In this document: one piece after another, positions 21,643-33,775 of the stretch
Numbering within the stretch: the stretch's first letter is position 1
Layout: each line of letters starts with the position of its first letter
Assembly (NCBI RefSeq): GCF_027595985.1
Contig: NC_073313.1
Span: forward strand, 111,532,552-111,596,551
Direction: 5' to 3'
DNA from: Sorex araneus
Lineage: Eukaryota; Chordata; Mammalia; Eulipotyphla; Soricidae
DNA length: 64,000 bases
Translations under genes and position numbers: made by a program
The notes under the pieces: generated by a model
What the model was told of the DNA's origin: nothing
The model's database searches: none
Seen by the model: the letters and a program-made list of their open reading frames with translations, nothing else

Positions 21643-22589
21643 ATGAAGAAAGAGCGAAAATCCCCACCACCAGGAGAGAATGAAGAAATGATCACAGAAG
21701 CCTCAACAGGGACTACCCACAAATACAACCTCCTCTCAGATAAAGAATTCAGAGAGGAAATTTTGAAGATGGTTGACAAACTCAAAGCAACTATGGAACG
21801 GACACCTAATAAATTAAGGGAGGATATGAACGCAGCATTGGAACGGACCACCAAAATAATACAGGAAGATATGAGAGCAGAAATCTCAAAGCTACAAACA
21901 GAAGTCACACAATTAAAGGAATCAGTAGATGAAATTAAAAACTCAGTAGGACCCCTCAACAGTAGAATGGCTACAGCCGAAGACAGAATCAGTGAGCTTG
22001 AAGATGAGCTGCAAAAATCATGTAGGCAACAACATATAATGGCAAAAGACCAGAAAATAGCTCTATAGCGAATCAGAGTCCTAGGGGATGACAAGAGGAA
22101 CAATATAAGAATCATTGGAGTACCAGAAGCACAGGGAACTAATACAAATGAAAAAAACATAGTTAAAGACATCAATGCTAAGAAATTCCCAGAGCTAGAG
22201 AATGCAGGCATCCAGATCCAAGGAGCCCGAAGGGTGCCAGCTAGAAGAGACCACAGTAAAAAAATCTCTAAGGCATATCAGTCAGAATAATGGATGCCGT
22301 GGATAGAGACACAATACTGCAAGCAGCAAGGTCAAAGAAGTAAATCACATACAAAGGAGCACCCATTAGATTTACAGCAGACCTATCAGAGGAAACCCTC
22401 CAAGCCCGAAGACAATGGTGGAATATAGTGAAAACACTCAATGAAATGAACGCCTCACCAAGAATACTTTACCCGGCTAAACTCTCACTCAAACTTGAAG
22501 GAACCATACGCTATTTCACGGATAAACAGCAGCTCAGGAACTTCATAGACTCAAAACCAAAACTAAAAGAACAAAAGGGGTTCCTATAA
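21643..22589 (+). pseudogene. L1 ORF1 (RNA-binding chaperone), inactivated
   Basis: Begins MKKERKSPPPGENEEM and proceeds through a polar N-terminus, a coiled coil (about residues 35-130, with heptads such as MRAEISKLQTEVTQLKESVD), then the RRM domain (RNNIRIIGVPEAQG) and C-terminal domain (APIRFTADLSEETLQARRQW, SPRILYPAKLSLKLEGT). About 315 codons, slightly short of the usual ~340. An in-frame TAG follows residue 141, and a frameshift lies near 22290. In active L1s this protein forms trimers that coat L1 RNA in the cytoplasmic RNP. Confidence 0.92.
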
Positions 22590-22630
22590 GACAAGGAAAA
22601 ACCTACAAGAACAACAAACCCTACAGAAAG

Positions 22631-25600
22631 ATGACACAAAATCCTATGACAACAATCTCTCTTAATGTCAACGGTCTAAATGCACCAATCAAGAGGCACA
22701 GAGTGGCAAAATGAATTCGGAAACTAAATCCAACGTTCTTCTAACTACAAGAAAAACACCTGAACAGTCAGAGTAAACACAGGCTCAAAGCCAAAGGATG
22801 GAAAACAATCCTACAAGCAAACAACTCCCTCAAAAAAGCTGGGGTGGCCATACTAATATCTGACAACATAGATTTCAGGCTGAAAAAGGTTAGAAGGGAC
22901 AGTGAAGGTCATTTTCTATTCATCAAGGGATATATACAACAGGAAGAAATCACAGTCTTAAACATATACACACCTAATGAGCGACCAGCTAAATACTTAA
23001 AACAACTCCTAGCAGAATTTAATGGTGACATCAATAGCACCATGATAGTAGTTGGAGACTTCAACACTGCCTTATCACCTCTGGATAGATCCACAAGAAC
23101 AAAACTTAGCAAGAAAACAATGACTCTGAAAAAAGAAATGGAGGAGAGAGGGTTAATAGACCTATACAGGACTTTACACGTCAAAAAAGAAAAAAATACA
23201 CATTCTTCTCCAGTACACACGGAACATTTTTCAATGTGTTCTATTGAACACATTCTGGGTCACAAAATATCTCAATAGTATCGGAAAGATAGAAATTGTA
23301 TCAACTATCTTTTCAGACCATGATGCGCTAAAGATAGAAGTTAATCGCACACAGAGTTGGAGAACCAAATCAAACACTTGGAAATTAAACAACTCATTGT
23401 TGAACAATGAGTGGGTCACAGAGCAAATTAAGGAAGAAATCAAAAGATACCTCGAAACAAATGAGAATGAAGACACAAGCTATCGGAACCTATGGGATGC
23501 AGCTAATGCTGTGTTAAGGGGAAAACTTATAGCCCTGCAAGCATTCCTCAGGAAGGAAAAAAGGGCTTACATAGATAGCTTGACTTTGCAGCTGAAGATC
23601 TTAGAAAAGGACCAGAAAAGGAACCCAAACCAGATCTAATGAAAGAAATAACGAAAATTAGAACAGAAATTAACAACATGGAAAGCCAGAAAACAATCTG
23701 AAAGATCAATGAAACAAAGAGCTGGTTCTTCGACAAAATAAACAAGATTGATAAACAACTATCAAGACTCACAAAGAAAGAGAGAGAGAACCCTAGTAAA
23801 CTGAATCTGAAATGAAAAGGGGTACATCACAACAGAAACCAATGAAAATCAAAAGATCATCAGAGACTACTTTGAAAGTCTGTATGCCACAAAATAAGAG
23901 AACCTAAAACAATTGGATAAATTCCTGGATTCCTACAATCTCCCAAGACTGAACCAAGAAGACTTGAAATACCTGCACAAACCCATTAATATCAAGGAAA
24001 TTAAAACTGTAATCAAAAGTCTTCCCCAAAACAAAAGCCCAGGCACAGATCTTTTCGCTAGCGAATTCTTCCAAACATTTAAAGAGGACCTGTTGCCAGT
24101 TCTCCTCAAGCTTTTCCAGTAAATTAAAAAAAACAGGAACTCTCCCAAACAGTTTCTATGAAGCACATATCTCCCTAATACCAAAGCAAATAAAGACAAT
24201 GCTATCAAGGAAAACTACAGGCCAATATCCCTGATGAACACATATGCGAAGATCCTCAACAAAATACTAGCAAGTAGAATCCAACAACTCAACAAAAAGA
24301 TCATATATCATAACCAAGTCGGATTCATTCCTGGGATGCAAGGATGGATGTTTTAATATTTGGAAATCAATCAACATAATCCATCACATCAACAAAACTA
24401 AAAATTAAAACCATATGATCATTTCAATAGATGCAGGGAAAGCACTTGACAAGATCCAACATCCATTTATGATGAAAACTCTCACCAATATGGGTTTAGA
24501 AGGAACTTTCCTCAAGATAGTCAAAGCCATCTATCAAAAACCCATGGCAAGCATTATCCTCATTGGAGAAAACCTAAGGGCCTTTCCTCTAAGATCAAGG
24601 ACAAGACAAGGATGCCCACTCTCACCACTACTGTTCATCATAGTACTGGAAGTACTTGCCATAGAAATTAGGCAAGAAAAATACATTAAGTTCATCCAGA
24701 TAGGAAAGTAATAAATCAAGCTCTCGCTATTCGCAGATGACATTATTCACAGATGACATGATTCTATACCTAGAGAATCCTAAAAAATCCACTAAGAAAC
24801 TCCTAGAAACCATAGACATGTACAGTAAAGTTACAGGTTATAAAATCAATACCCCAAAATCCATGGCCTTCCTATACGCAAACAGTGAGACAGAGGAAAG
24901 TGACATAAAAAAATGCCATTCACAATTGTGCCCCAGAATATCAAGTACCTCGGAATCAGTCTAACTAAAGAGGTTAAGTATCTCTACAAATAAAACTACA
25001 AAACGCTACTTGAAATAAAAGAAGTCATGAGGAAATGGAAAGATATTCCCTGCTCATGGATAGGAAGACTTAACATTGTCAAAATGGCAATACTCACTAA
25101 AGCACTATACAAGTTCAATGCAATCCCTTTAAGGACACCCATGAAAGTCTTCAAAGAAATGGATCAAGCAATCCTGAAATTCATATAGAACAACAAATGC
25201 CCACGAATAGCTAAAGCAATTCTAGGGAAAAAGATGATGGGAGGCATCACCCTCCCCAACCTTAAGCTCTACTACAAAGAAGTAACAATTAAAACAGCAT
25301 GATACTGGAACAAAGGTAGAGTCACAGACCAATGGAACTGGGTGGAATATCCCTACACATCACCCCAATTGTATGAAGATCTAATCTTTGATGAGGGAGC
25401 AAGAAATGTGAAGTGAAGCAAGGAAAACCCCTTTAACAAATGGTGCTGCATAACTGGTCAACCACATGCAAAAAAATGGGCTTAGACCTTGACCTGACAC
25501 CATGCACAAATGTCAGATCAAAATGGATTAAAGACCTCAACTCAGACAACATTTCGTAAGGTACATTGAAGACATGGTTGAAAAAACCCTCCACGATATT

Positions 25601-26451
25601 GAAGCTAAAGGTATCTTCAAAGACACAGAGCTAAGCAATCAAGTTGAAACAGAGATAAATGGGACTACATTAAACTAAAAAGCTTCAGCAACCCAAAAGA
25701 CACAGTTACCAGAATACAAAGGCAACTTACAGAATGGGAAAGCATATTCACCCAATACCCATCTGATAAGGGGTTGATACCAAGAGTTTATAAAGCACTG
25801 GTTGAAATCTACAAGAAGAAAACATCCAGTCCCATCAGAAAATGTGACTAAGAAATGAACAGAAACTTTCTCAAGGAAGAAATACAAATGGCCAAAAAGC
25901 ACATGAAAAAATGCTCATCACTAATCATCAGGGAGATGCAGATCAAAACAACTATGAGTATCACCTCACACTACAGAGAATGGCACACATCCAAAAGAAC
26001 ATAAGCAACCGATGTTGGCATGGATGTGGGGAGAAAGGGACCCTCCTGCACTGCTGGTGGGAATGCCAACTGGTTCAACCCTCCTGGAAAACAATATGGT
26101 CGTTCCTCAAAAAATTAGAAATTGTGCTCCCATTTGACCCAGCAATACCACTACTGGGAATATATTCTGGAGAGGAAAAAAGGTATAGTCGAAATGACAT
26201 CTGCACTTGTATGTTCATCGCAGCACTGTTTACAATAGCCCAAATCTGGAAAAAACCTGAGTGCCCGAGAACAGATGACTGGCTAAAGAAACTTTGGTAC
26301 ATCTACACAATGGAATACTATGCAGCTGTCAGAAAAGGTGAAGTCATGAACTTTGCATAGAGATGGATCAATATGGAAAGCATCATGTTAAGTGAAATGA
26401 ACCAGAAAGAGAGACAGACATAGAAGAATTGCAATCATCTGTGGAATATAA
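22631..26451 (+). pseudogene. L1 ORF2 (endonuclease-reverse transcriptase), inactivated
   Basis: About 1273 codons, the normal L1 ORF2 length. ATG at 22631 is chosen because the APE-type endonuclease starts at once (SLNVNGLNAPIKRHR). The endonuclease motifs LQEKH, VVGDFNTALSPLDR and SDHD are visible, then RT motifs including [11 protein letters not shown] at about 24605 and the catalytic FADD/FTDD region at 24728-24760. The C-terminal Cys motif reads [18 protein letters not shown] near 26010, and the protein ends ICGI. Several stops (codons near 22710 and 22740) and frameshifts make it non-functional. The RT active-site region holds a 16-bp tandem duplication that shifts the frame. Confidence 0.93.
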
Positions 26452-26944
26452 AACAACAGAATGGGAGACTAACACCCAAGAATAGCAGAAATAAGTACCA
26501 TATTTGCTCCATGGCTTGGAAGCCGGCCTCACATGCTGGGGGAAAAGGCAGCTCAGATAGAGAAGTTAACACCAAGTAAAAATGTGCTGGGAGTATTTTC
26601 TCGGGATGGGAGAGGCGTGCTTAAAGCAGACTATAGACCAAACATGATGGCCACCCAATACCTCCATTTCTAACCACAATACTTAAAAGGAGAGAAAGAG
26701 CAAAAGGGAATGCCCTGCCACAGAGGCGGGGTGGGTGGGATGCGGTGGGAGGGGTTGGAGGGATGATGGGGCTATCAGGGGAGAATGGGCACTGGTGAAG
26801 GGATGGATACTTAAGCTGTGTATGACTGAAATACAAGCACGATAATGCATAAATCTGTATATGTACCCCTATGGTGATTCATTAAATAAAAAAAGAATAA
26901 ATAAAAAAGAAGGAAAAATTAAAAAGTAAATTAAACTGCACTCT

Positions 26945-27180
26945 GAGAGGCAGTCCAGTTTAGTTGCCAAGTGCATGGCTCCTGCAGATTGATGAAATGT
27001 TTGAATCCTTGTTCTGCAACTTAATTAGTTGTGTCAACTTAGTAAATAATTGCCTATTTGTCTCATTTTCCTTTTCTGCAAAATTGTTTAGATAGCAATA
27101 GTTATCTCAAAGACTTAGTGATGATTCAATTCATGTGTAGTTTCTAAAATAAATGGTAGCAACTTTTATGGTATTAATTT
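26945..27180 (+). mobile_element. MIR SINE (ancient)
   Basis: Order of MIR phrases in sense: AGGCAGTCCAGTTTAGTTGCC, ATGTTTGAATCCTTGTTCTG, CAACTTAATTAGTTGTGTCA, TTTGTCTCATTTTCC, then TGATTCAATTCATGTG. The mammalian-wide MIR core (ACTTACTAGCTGTGTGACCT) is degenerate but clear. Confidence 0.8.
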
Positions 27181-27199
27181 GCTTCAATAATACTTATTA

Positions 27200-27420
27200 A
27201 CCTGTACACTTCAACTCTTACTATGTTAGGCACTGTGTTGAAAATATATGTACATACTAATTTTTTCTCATTATTACTATGGAGTGGTGTTATTCATCTC
27301 TTCTTTAATTAGATGAGAATATACACCACAAAATGATGAATACTTATCTATGATGTGGTGGAGAGAAGGGTAAGATCAGATTCACTTTGTTCCATAGACT
27401 ATGTATATAACCACTATACT
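27200..27420 (+). mobile_element. possible MIR/L2-type ancient repeat
   Basis: Phrases such as TTACTATGTTAGGCACTGTG and a TTCATCTCTTCTTTAATTAGATGAG stretch resemble the MIR/L2 3' region (lowest-common-feature match). Strongly decayed. Confidence 0.35.
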
Positions 27421-28019
27421 CTCACGCAATGGAAATGACTCATGGAAGTTGAAGCTATCTTTTCCCAAAGACCTAAATTGTGTTTAATTTATTGCATTTT
27501 AATTTCTATAAAATACATACTAATAGATGAGTTATGCATGCGAATATCAAAGTAGCAATGATATATTTGTCGCTTCTATTGCAAGAACTCCCTGCTTTCC
27601 TGTGAGGCCAAAGAAAAGCACACAAGAAAATAAAAGAATATACAAAGAAATCTGCAGGTCAACACACAACCCTAACAAACTTGGTAGTAGACCTATGTTC
27701 CCTGCTCTTGCTTAATTGCTTGTACCTTACCCGGAATCTCTTTAATTGCCATGTTTTGCTCTTGCAGGATTTTCTGCCCCACTCGAACCAGGAACTTACT
27801 ACCTTGAGTAAGCACAGGAACTCGCTTGTGTAAGTGACCTTACCCCATTTGACTGTAACCTCATTCTGGAGTCATTGTTTTAGTGTGTGCCCATTTGACT
27901 TGTATTCATCATTTGTAACTACATGAGGTCATACTATGGCTATGATTAGCCACCAATTGTGGTTTGGTTAGAGCGTGGATTTTGACTCTTCCCCCAACAG
28001 TCATAAGGAACCATCACAA
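27421..28019. other. no recognised element
   Basis: Non-coding sequence with slightly higher complexity. I see no repeat family, ORF or splice structure that I can support. Confidence 0.4.
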
Positions 28020-29000
28020 AACATCAGTGGTTGACAAAATTAAATAGAGTCAGAAGCTCTATCCGTATACTGTAAACTGGAGCACAATTCACTGCATGGA
28101 ACACTTGGAATTCTGAACACCAGCCTTGGCACCCACGAAGAAGGAGAAATAATGAAAAAGAAAGTATTTCAGTTGTCTCTCCAGACAGGTACAGAAGTCT
28201 AGGTAAATTCTCAAGTGCATGAGATGTTCTAATAATGTTCACGGATAAATTCAGAACAATCCACTCAATGTTCACTAATTTGAAGAAACTGTTGCAAGAG
28301 ATGTTTAATAATCTCAAAGAAAAATGATGGAGAAAATAAAGAATTCATTAAAATAGAAATGAATAATTAAATAATAGGGTAGCATCTCTAAGAAGCAGAC
28401 TAAAAGATCTTAAAAATAAAATCAGTTACCTTAAGACAAAATGCACAAAATCAAGAGGAAACTAAAGCTAAATTTTTAAATGCAGAAAACATAATATGCT
28501 TTGATGGACAATACAAAGAACAACCTCTATTATAGAAATTCTATAAGAATAGGAAAGAGAGGAAGGGGAATAATAACTAGTAGAAAAGATCACAGCTATA
28601 AATTTTCTCAGTATAAGGATAGAGACTTGTATGCTGATCCAGGAGGCCCACAGTTAAAAACAAGACAAACACAAATGGAACTGTAGTAAAAATGACAAGA
28701 TCCAAAAAAAAGAAATATTAGATTACTCAAAAACCAAGAGGGAAACAAAACCCAAAATAAAAGGAAATAACATAACTTTCTCATCATATTTCTCAAAAGA
28801 AACTATAAGAATGAAATAGAAGATAAAAGTACTGAATGATGAACACAGGATGATCTCACTTATTTATGGTATATAGAATAACTGAATTAGGGGTGCCTTT
28901 ATCAGCCATGACCCTAGACTACAGCAAGGAGAAGGACATATAAAGAAACAAATTAAGAAAGGAAGGAAAAATATGAGAAAGGGATGTAAAGGGAACCAGA
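28020..29000 (+). mobile_element. old L1/HAL1-like fragment
   Basis: Purine-rich sequence with ORF1-like coding traces (KFSQYKDRDLYADPGGP followed by TRQTQ, open around 28501-28686). Near 28840 it has an L1 3' phrase (GAACACAGGATGATCTCACTTATTTATGGTATA). The HAL1-like reading is inferred from ORF1 being followed directly by a 3' region with no RT. Confidence 0.4.
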
Positions 29001-29149
29001 GGTCAGGAGCCTCAGATATACCTGTGATTTATGAGTGTTACAGGTATATATCAAGCACTATATATAAAACACTATATATTTGTATATATCTATACTATAT
29101 GAATATATATATATATAATGTGCAAAGTTACTCCATGACTTTAAGATCA

Positions 29150-29470
29150 TGTCCCTTTCTTAAGGGCATAGTACTTTTCCATTGTATTTATATATTATAA
29201 CTTCTTTATTCATCTATCATTGGGAATTTTTTTTTCTTTTTGAGTCACACCTAGCGATGCACAGGGGTTACTCCTGGCTCTGCACTCAGGAATTACCCCT
29301 GGCGGTGCTCAGGGGACCATATGGGATGCTGGGATTGGAACCCGGATTGGCAGCGTGCAAGGCAAACGCCCTACCCACTGTGCTATCACTCCAGCCCCTA
29401 TCATTGGGAATTTGGGTTGTTTCCATAATTTGTTTATTTTAATCATTGTTTCCATGACCATAGACTTGCC
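29150..29470 (-). mobile_element. old L1 fragment (antisense) split by a SINE
   Basis: Antisense ORF2 C-terminus: GGCATAGTACTTTTCCATTG...TCATCTATCATTGGGAATTTGGG TTGTTTCC, the usual L1 'TAGTATTCCATTGTGTA' region. The SINE at 29230-29398 is inserted in it. Confidence 0.7.
29230..29398 (-). mobile_element. Type-1 SINE (A-tailed, SOR-like)
   Basis: Antisense, little diverged. Perfect TSD TATCATTGGGAATTT at 29215-29229 and 29399-29413, in L1 sequence. Confidence 0.94.
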
Positions 29471-29489
29471 AGTATCTCAGGTTAAAATA

Positions 29490-29950
29490 AAAAATCACCC
29501 CACTGAATAGGAGAAAATGTTTGCACACAGTACATCAGTAAGGTGTTAATATCCAAAATATATAAAGCATTCACATAGCTCAATAAGATAAAACCAATGG
29601 CCCTAATAAAAAATGGAAACATGGATGACTAGACAAGGTCATACAGATAGCTAATAGACATTTGTAAAAGAATTAATCTACTCTTATTATAAGGGAAATT
29701 CAAATAAAAACAATGATGCTACCATCTCATGATAGTTACAATGGCACTTATCAAATAGACTAAAAACAACCAGTATTGGTGGGGATGTGGTGATAAATGA
29801 ACTATCGTCTGCCATTTGTGGAATATGATCTACTTCAGCCTCTTACAGAAAACAATAAGGATAATTTTCAGAAAATTAAGATGAAAACTTCCATATAACC
29901 TGGTAATTCCACTTCTTTGCATCTATCTGAAGAACACAAAAACATTGATT
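29490..29950 (+). mobile_element. old L1 ORF2 C-terminal fragment (sense)
   Basis: GGTGTTAATATCCAAAATATATAAAGC, then AAATGGAAACATGGATGACTAG-like helper sequence, and CAGTATTGGTGGGGATGTGG (Cys-rich motif region). Multiple stops. It ends at an (AT)n run near 29957-29972. Confidence 0.7.
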
Positions 29951-29984
29951 TAAATATATATATATATATATGTTTTTGTATTTT

Positions 29985-30541
29985 CACAATTATGAGTCTG
30001 ACCCAAAGAATATTCCAATTGCACTGGGGAAGAATATTTATTAAGCTTTCTTTATAGTTGAAAGTTTTGAGTATTTCTGCTAATTCCAACTCTTCCAATA
30101 CCTCACTTAGGGCTCTTGTTTCCTTACTATTGTCCTATGTGACTGACCTATCCAGTATAAAAAGTCTCCAACTACAATAAAGTTACCACTCTGAGTCTGT
30201 TTAGCATGAGAAATATGGTGTGTTTTCCAGACAGCAGAATACTGGACTTTGTTTCTTAATCCAGCCAGCTACTCTGTGCATTTTTATAGGAGCATTCAGT
30301 TCATTTAGTTCTTCTAAATATAAGATTAAAAAATGTTTGAACCACTGTGATTTACAAACCTGATAATGGTAGGAGTTCATTCATACAACATTTCAACACC
30401 ACATTTTCCACCAAAGTGCTTCCTTCCACCCTTAGCTCAGTGAACCCACCACAACCAACCTGCCATTCCTTTTGTGTTATGCTCAGCTTTGTTGGTTAAT
30501 TCTTATTTTCAGTTATCTGTGATCATTTGTTACTTCCTTAC
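29985..30541 (-). mobile_element. old L1 fragments (antisense)
   Basis: 29985-30345 is antisense ORF2 endonuclease/early-ORF2 sequence (GGGCTCTTGTTTCCTTACTATTG; AAAAAGTCTCCAACTACAATAAAGTT). 30346-30541 is an L1-type 3' end in antisense (ACATTTCAACACCACATTTTCC). LTR copy B interrupts the L1 sequence here; it resumes at 31741. Confidence 0.6.
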
Positions 30542-31740
30542 TATGTATTCAATAAATAAATGTGCATACGCTCTCTTGCCACGTGTGTTTGGTGTCCATG
30601 AGCCACTTCCCCACCCCAACCTGCAGCCACTGCTAGCAGACACATGAAGAAGGGAATAGGGCCACCAGGCTGGTTGATGATCAGTCGCCATTTATTCCAA
30701 TCTTGGTCCTGCAGTTTATTCCATTCTTCCCATGTGCCTGTTCCAGTCTCACTGAGCATCCTATTCCCCTCATTCATGTCTCCTCCTGTCACTCATGCTA
30801 TTCTCCCTGTGCCAAACCTCCAAGCCTTTGTCTAGAGCCCAGTCTCCAAGGGTTGGTAGTAGCAGCTACACTCATGTCAGATAGCACAATCCCTTCCGGG
30901 GAAGCTCTTCTAAGACAAAGATCTCCTCCTGCTAGGAGATCCACTCAATGGTGGAATTTCATCTAAGAACATACTTGTCTTTTCGTTAGTCCAAAAAGTC
31001 ATCTTATATTTACTTCACAATAATCTTTCTAGTCATTTTGTTTGGACACAATAAGAGATATATTAATCTTATAGGGTGGCTCTACTGGGAACATCTCGCT
31101 ATAGACCCCAGACCACAGTTCTCAGTCCAAATTTGTCCTTCCTAGCCCTAGCGGGGTCCTTGTTCAGTCACTTTTCTTTGGTTCATGACAGAATTCGTCC
31201 ACGAATTATATATACTATTGAATTATAACTTTTAAGGCACTTGGCCTTTTCCATTTCAATGCCAAGGGTAGCTTAGAGCTTGCCCTGGGTCCATCCAGTC
31301 CCTTCGTTGGGATCCTGCTTTTGGGATGCTAGGAACTAAGGGAAATTGAGGCTTAAGTTGAGTAAATATGACAGATGCCCAAGAGTAAATATTATTTGTA
31401 GTCAGTTAGCTCCCAAAACAAATTACCAAAGCGTAGCATTAACTGTTTTCCAGTGTCTATACAAAAAGGACATTACTCTAAAATAAACTATGGAAAGGAC
31501 ATAAGGGGAAGAGAAAAACAGCATTTCATTTACAAATATAAAACCCAGAGTCCTTAGAAGGATCTGACCTTACAAGTTACATGGTCTGATTAGGGGATAT
31601 AGGTGATTAACAGATAGGAGAAGCAGAGCACAGAGGAGAAGTTAAAGATAGAGACAGAGGAGCATTGTGATGGGTATAACCCAATAAACCTAAGTTCCCT
31701 GCGGCAAGGGAGAGAGGAAAAAAAACAATGTTATCCTACA
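30542..31740 (-). mobile_element. ERV solo LTR, copy B
   Basis: About 1.2 kb. On the minus strand it starts TGTAGGATAACATTG (high-coordinate end 31740) and ends ...TTATTTATTGAATACA (about 30544). It holds a polyadenylation signal AATAAA near 30693, followed by a U5-like stretch, and matches copies A, C and D throughout. Host L1 sequence continues on both sides. The flanks CCTTAC (30536-30541) and CCTTAT (31741-31746) fit a 6-bp TSD with one transition, though two bases at the U5 end are then unexplained. Confidence 0.8.
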
Positions 31741-32330
31741 CCTTATTATGTTTCCTTATATCCCACATATGAATAAGATTGTTCTATAACTGACCCTTTG
31801 GACATATTTTTTGTTTTCTTGCTATTTTCCTTATACACCACATATAATCGATCATTCTATAAATGACCCTCTGTCACTGTCACTGTTATTCCACTGCTCA
31901 TCGATTTGTTGGAGCGGGCACCAGTAATGTCTCTCATTCTGAGACTTATTGTTACTGTGTTTGGCATATCCAACGCGCCACGGGTAGCTTGCCTGGCTCT
32001 GCCATGTGGGCTCAATACTCTCAGTAGCTTGCCAGGCTCTCCGAGAGGGGCGGAGGAATCGAAGACGGGTCGTCCTCATGAAACGCGAACGCCATACCGC
32101 TCTGCTATCGCTCCAGCCCAAATGACCCTCTACTTTGAACAAACCTCACTCAGCATAATAATTATAAAACCATCCACACGAAGGCTAGTTGCATTACTTA
32201 GGTTTTTGTTATAGCAGAACAGTATTCCATTGTTTAAATGTTACATGGTCTCTCTTTGTTGACATATTTCTGAGGATTTTGGTAATTGCTACTGTCAGAC
32301 ATTTGTGATTTATAGTAAATCTTTTCTATT
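31741..32330 (-). mobile_element. old L1 fragment (antisense), interrupted by a SINE
   Basis: Antisense ORF2 C-terminus and 3'UTR start: TATCCCACATATGAATAAG, AACCTCACTCAGCATAATA, AACAGTATTCCATTG. Continuous with the L1 at 30346-30541 before LTR copy B inserted. Confidence 0.72.
31873..32119 (-). mobile_element. Type-2 SINE (non-A tail)
   Basis: Antisense: GTCACTGTCACTGTTATTCC tail, then GTGTTTGGCATATCC, CACGGGTAGCTTGCC, ending with the inverted head GCTATCGCTCCAGCCC. Perfect 12-bp TSD AAATGACCCTCT at 31861-31872 and 32120-32131. No poly(T) at its tail end. Confidence 0.93.
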
Positions 32331-32454
32331 CCTTTAAAATCTCTCTAGGGTGAAACAAACTCTTTTAGTTCTTGTTTAAGAAAGTATTTATATCCCTCTT
32401 GCAAATCTTCGTTTCAGCCTACAGGGAAGAGGACTTCAGATTTTTTTTCATTCT

Positions 32455-32720
32455 TTACTTTAAAAAGGTTTACTTAATTAAAGAACTATAATTAACAAAA
32501 TTATTGAAAATTATTGAGAATTGGGTTTCATGCATACAATATTTAAACATCAATCCAACAACCAGTATGAGCTTCTCTCCATCAGTGTTCCCATGCTCCC
32601 TGCTGCATGCTTCCCATGCCTGACCCCTTGACAGGTACATTTTAAAGTTCTGTGGGTGCAGTTTAGATCTCATATTTTCGGTGTTGTTGAGTCAGTGCTT
32701 TATACATAGCTTGATGTATA
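32455..32720 (-). mobile_element. L1-type 3' end (antisense, old)
   Basis: T-rich start, TTGGGTTTCATGCATACAATATTT, then CCCCTTGACAGGTACATTTTAAAG and AGATCTCATATTTTCGGTGTT. The same block order recurs at 61670-62200, defining one tail subfamily. Confidence 0.6.
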
Positions 32721-32839
32721 AATTATATATATAGTGCTGTATAAGTATGCATCCATAAGAGAAGATAAAACCATGGAGTTTTCTGTAACTTTGATGGAGT
32801 TGTATGTTAAATGAAGTAAATCAAGGAAGAAGTAAGTCA

Positions 32840-33255
32840 TCTGTGAGGTACCTCATCTGTCATACTGATTAATATCAACTTAGTGATATGTTGAGAGGTA
32901 ATACAAGGAAATGGAACATTTCAAATGATGAAAAATGGTTGGCTCCATATTATGTACTGAGAGTGCCAAGTAAGGCAGGAGTGGTTGGGAATGATGAGAT
33001 GGCCTGACTCTGACATTAGGTAATTGGTTGAAGATCTTAGGCATTTTGCAAGGGGTGAGGTGAGGTAAATGTGTACATAAATCATAAACTTACACACCAT
33101 TATAAACATTTGAAATTAATTGTAATTAAATTTTTAAAAACTAGTTTACCATGGAAATGAAGTAAGATGTTCAAGGGAATCTTTAGATACTTATGAAGGG
33201 ATTCTGACACTGGTGGTAGGTATGGAGTTGGAACATTTTTGCCTAAAATTCATGA
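32840..33255 (+). mobile_element. old L1-type 3' tails (sense)
   Basis: 32840-33140 ends TAAACTTACACACCATTATAAACATTTG and an A/T-rich tail, similar to 54100-54240. 33205-33250 has CACTGGTGGTAGGTATGGAGTTGGAACATTT, another L1 3' phrase. Both are decayed. Confidence 0.4.
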
Positions 33256-33493
33256 TAGCACTGTAGCACTGTTGTCCCGTTGTTCATTGATTTGCTTGAG
33301 TGGGCACCAGTAATGTCTCCATTGTGAAACTTGTTACTGTTTTTGGCATATCAAATATGCCACGGGTAGCTTGCCAGGCTCTGTCGTGTGGGCAGGATAC
33401 TCTCGGTAGCTTGCCTAAGAGGGACAGAGGAATCAAACCCGGGTCAGCCACATGCAAGGCAAATGCCCTACCCACTGTGTTATTGCTCCAGCA
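33256..33493 (-). mobile_element. Type-2 SINE (non-A tail)
   Basis: Antisense: TAGCACTGTAGCACTGTTG tail, TTGGCATATCAAATATGCC, CACGGGTAGCTTGCCAGG, CCCGGGTCAGCCACATGC, ending TATTGCTCCAGC. I see no clear TSD. Confidence 0.88.
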
Positions 33494-33657
33494 TTGGGGA
33501 AAATATACAAAGAAATGCTTTTGGAAAAATTTACAATTAAATTTTAATTTTTATTCCACAAAGTTACAAGATATCATCTTAGATACTAAGTGCCTTTTTA
33601 TTTTGGTACTTTGTTTTGAGTTAACAGTGACAATTCCCCCCTTTTTTTCTCTCTCTC

Positions 33658-33775
33658 TCTTTTAATCAAATCACCATGAGATATACAGTTATGAAGCTCC
33701 TCATGTTTGAGTTTCAGTCATAAGTTCCATCACCCATCCCTCCACCAGTGTATGTTTCCCAACACCTTTTGGTAA
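33658..33775 (-). mobile_element. short L1 3'-end insertion (antisense)
   Basis: AATCACCATGAGATATACAG, GAGTTTCAGTCATAAGTTCC, CCATCCCTCCACCAGTG: the terminal ~115 bp of an L1. Confidence 0.7.

Larger units (their letters stand above)
21067..26906 (+). mobile_element. full-length L1 retrotransposon (degenerate)
   Basis: A complete L1 of 5.84 kb: CpG-rich 5'UTR (21067-21642), ORF1 (21643-22589), short intergenic spacer, ORF2 (22631-26451), 3'UTR and A-rich tail. A perfect 13-bp TSD AAGAAGGAAAAAT flanks it at 21054-21066 and 26907-26919, so both ends are original. Both ORFs have stops and frameshifts, so the copy cannot transpose, but it shows the architecture of a relatively young L1 lineage in this genome. 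Confidence 0.95.
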
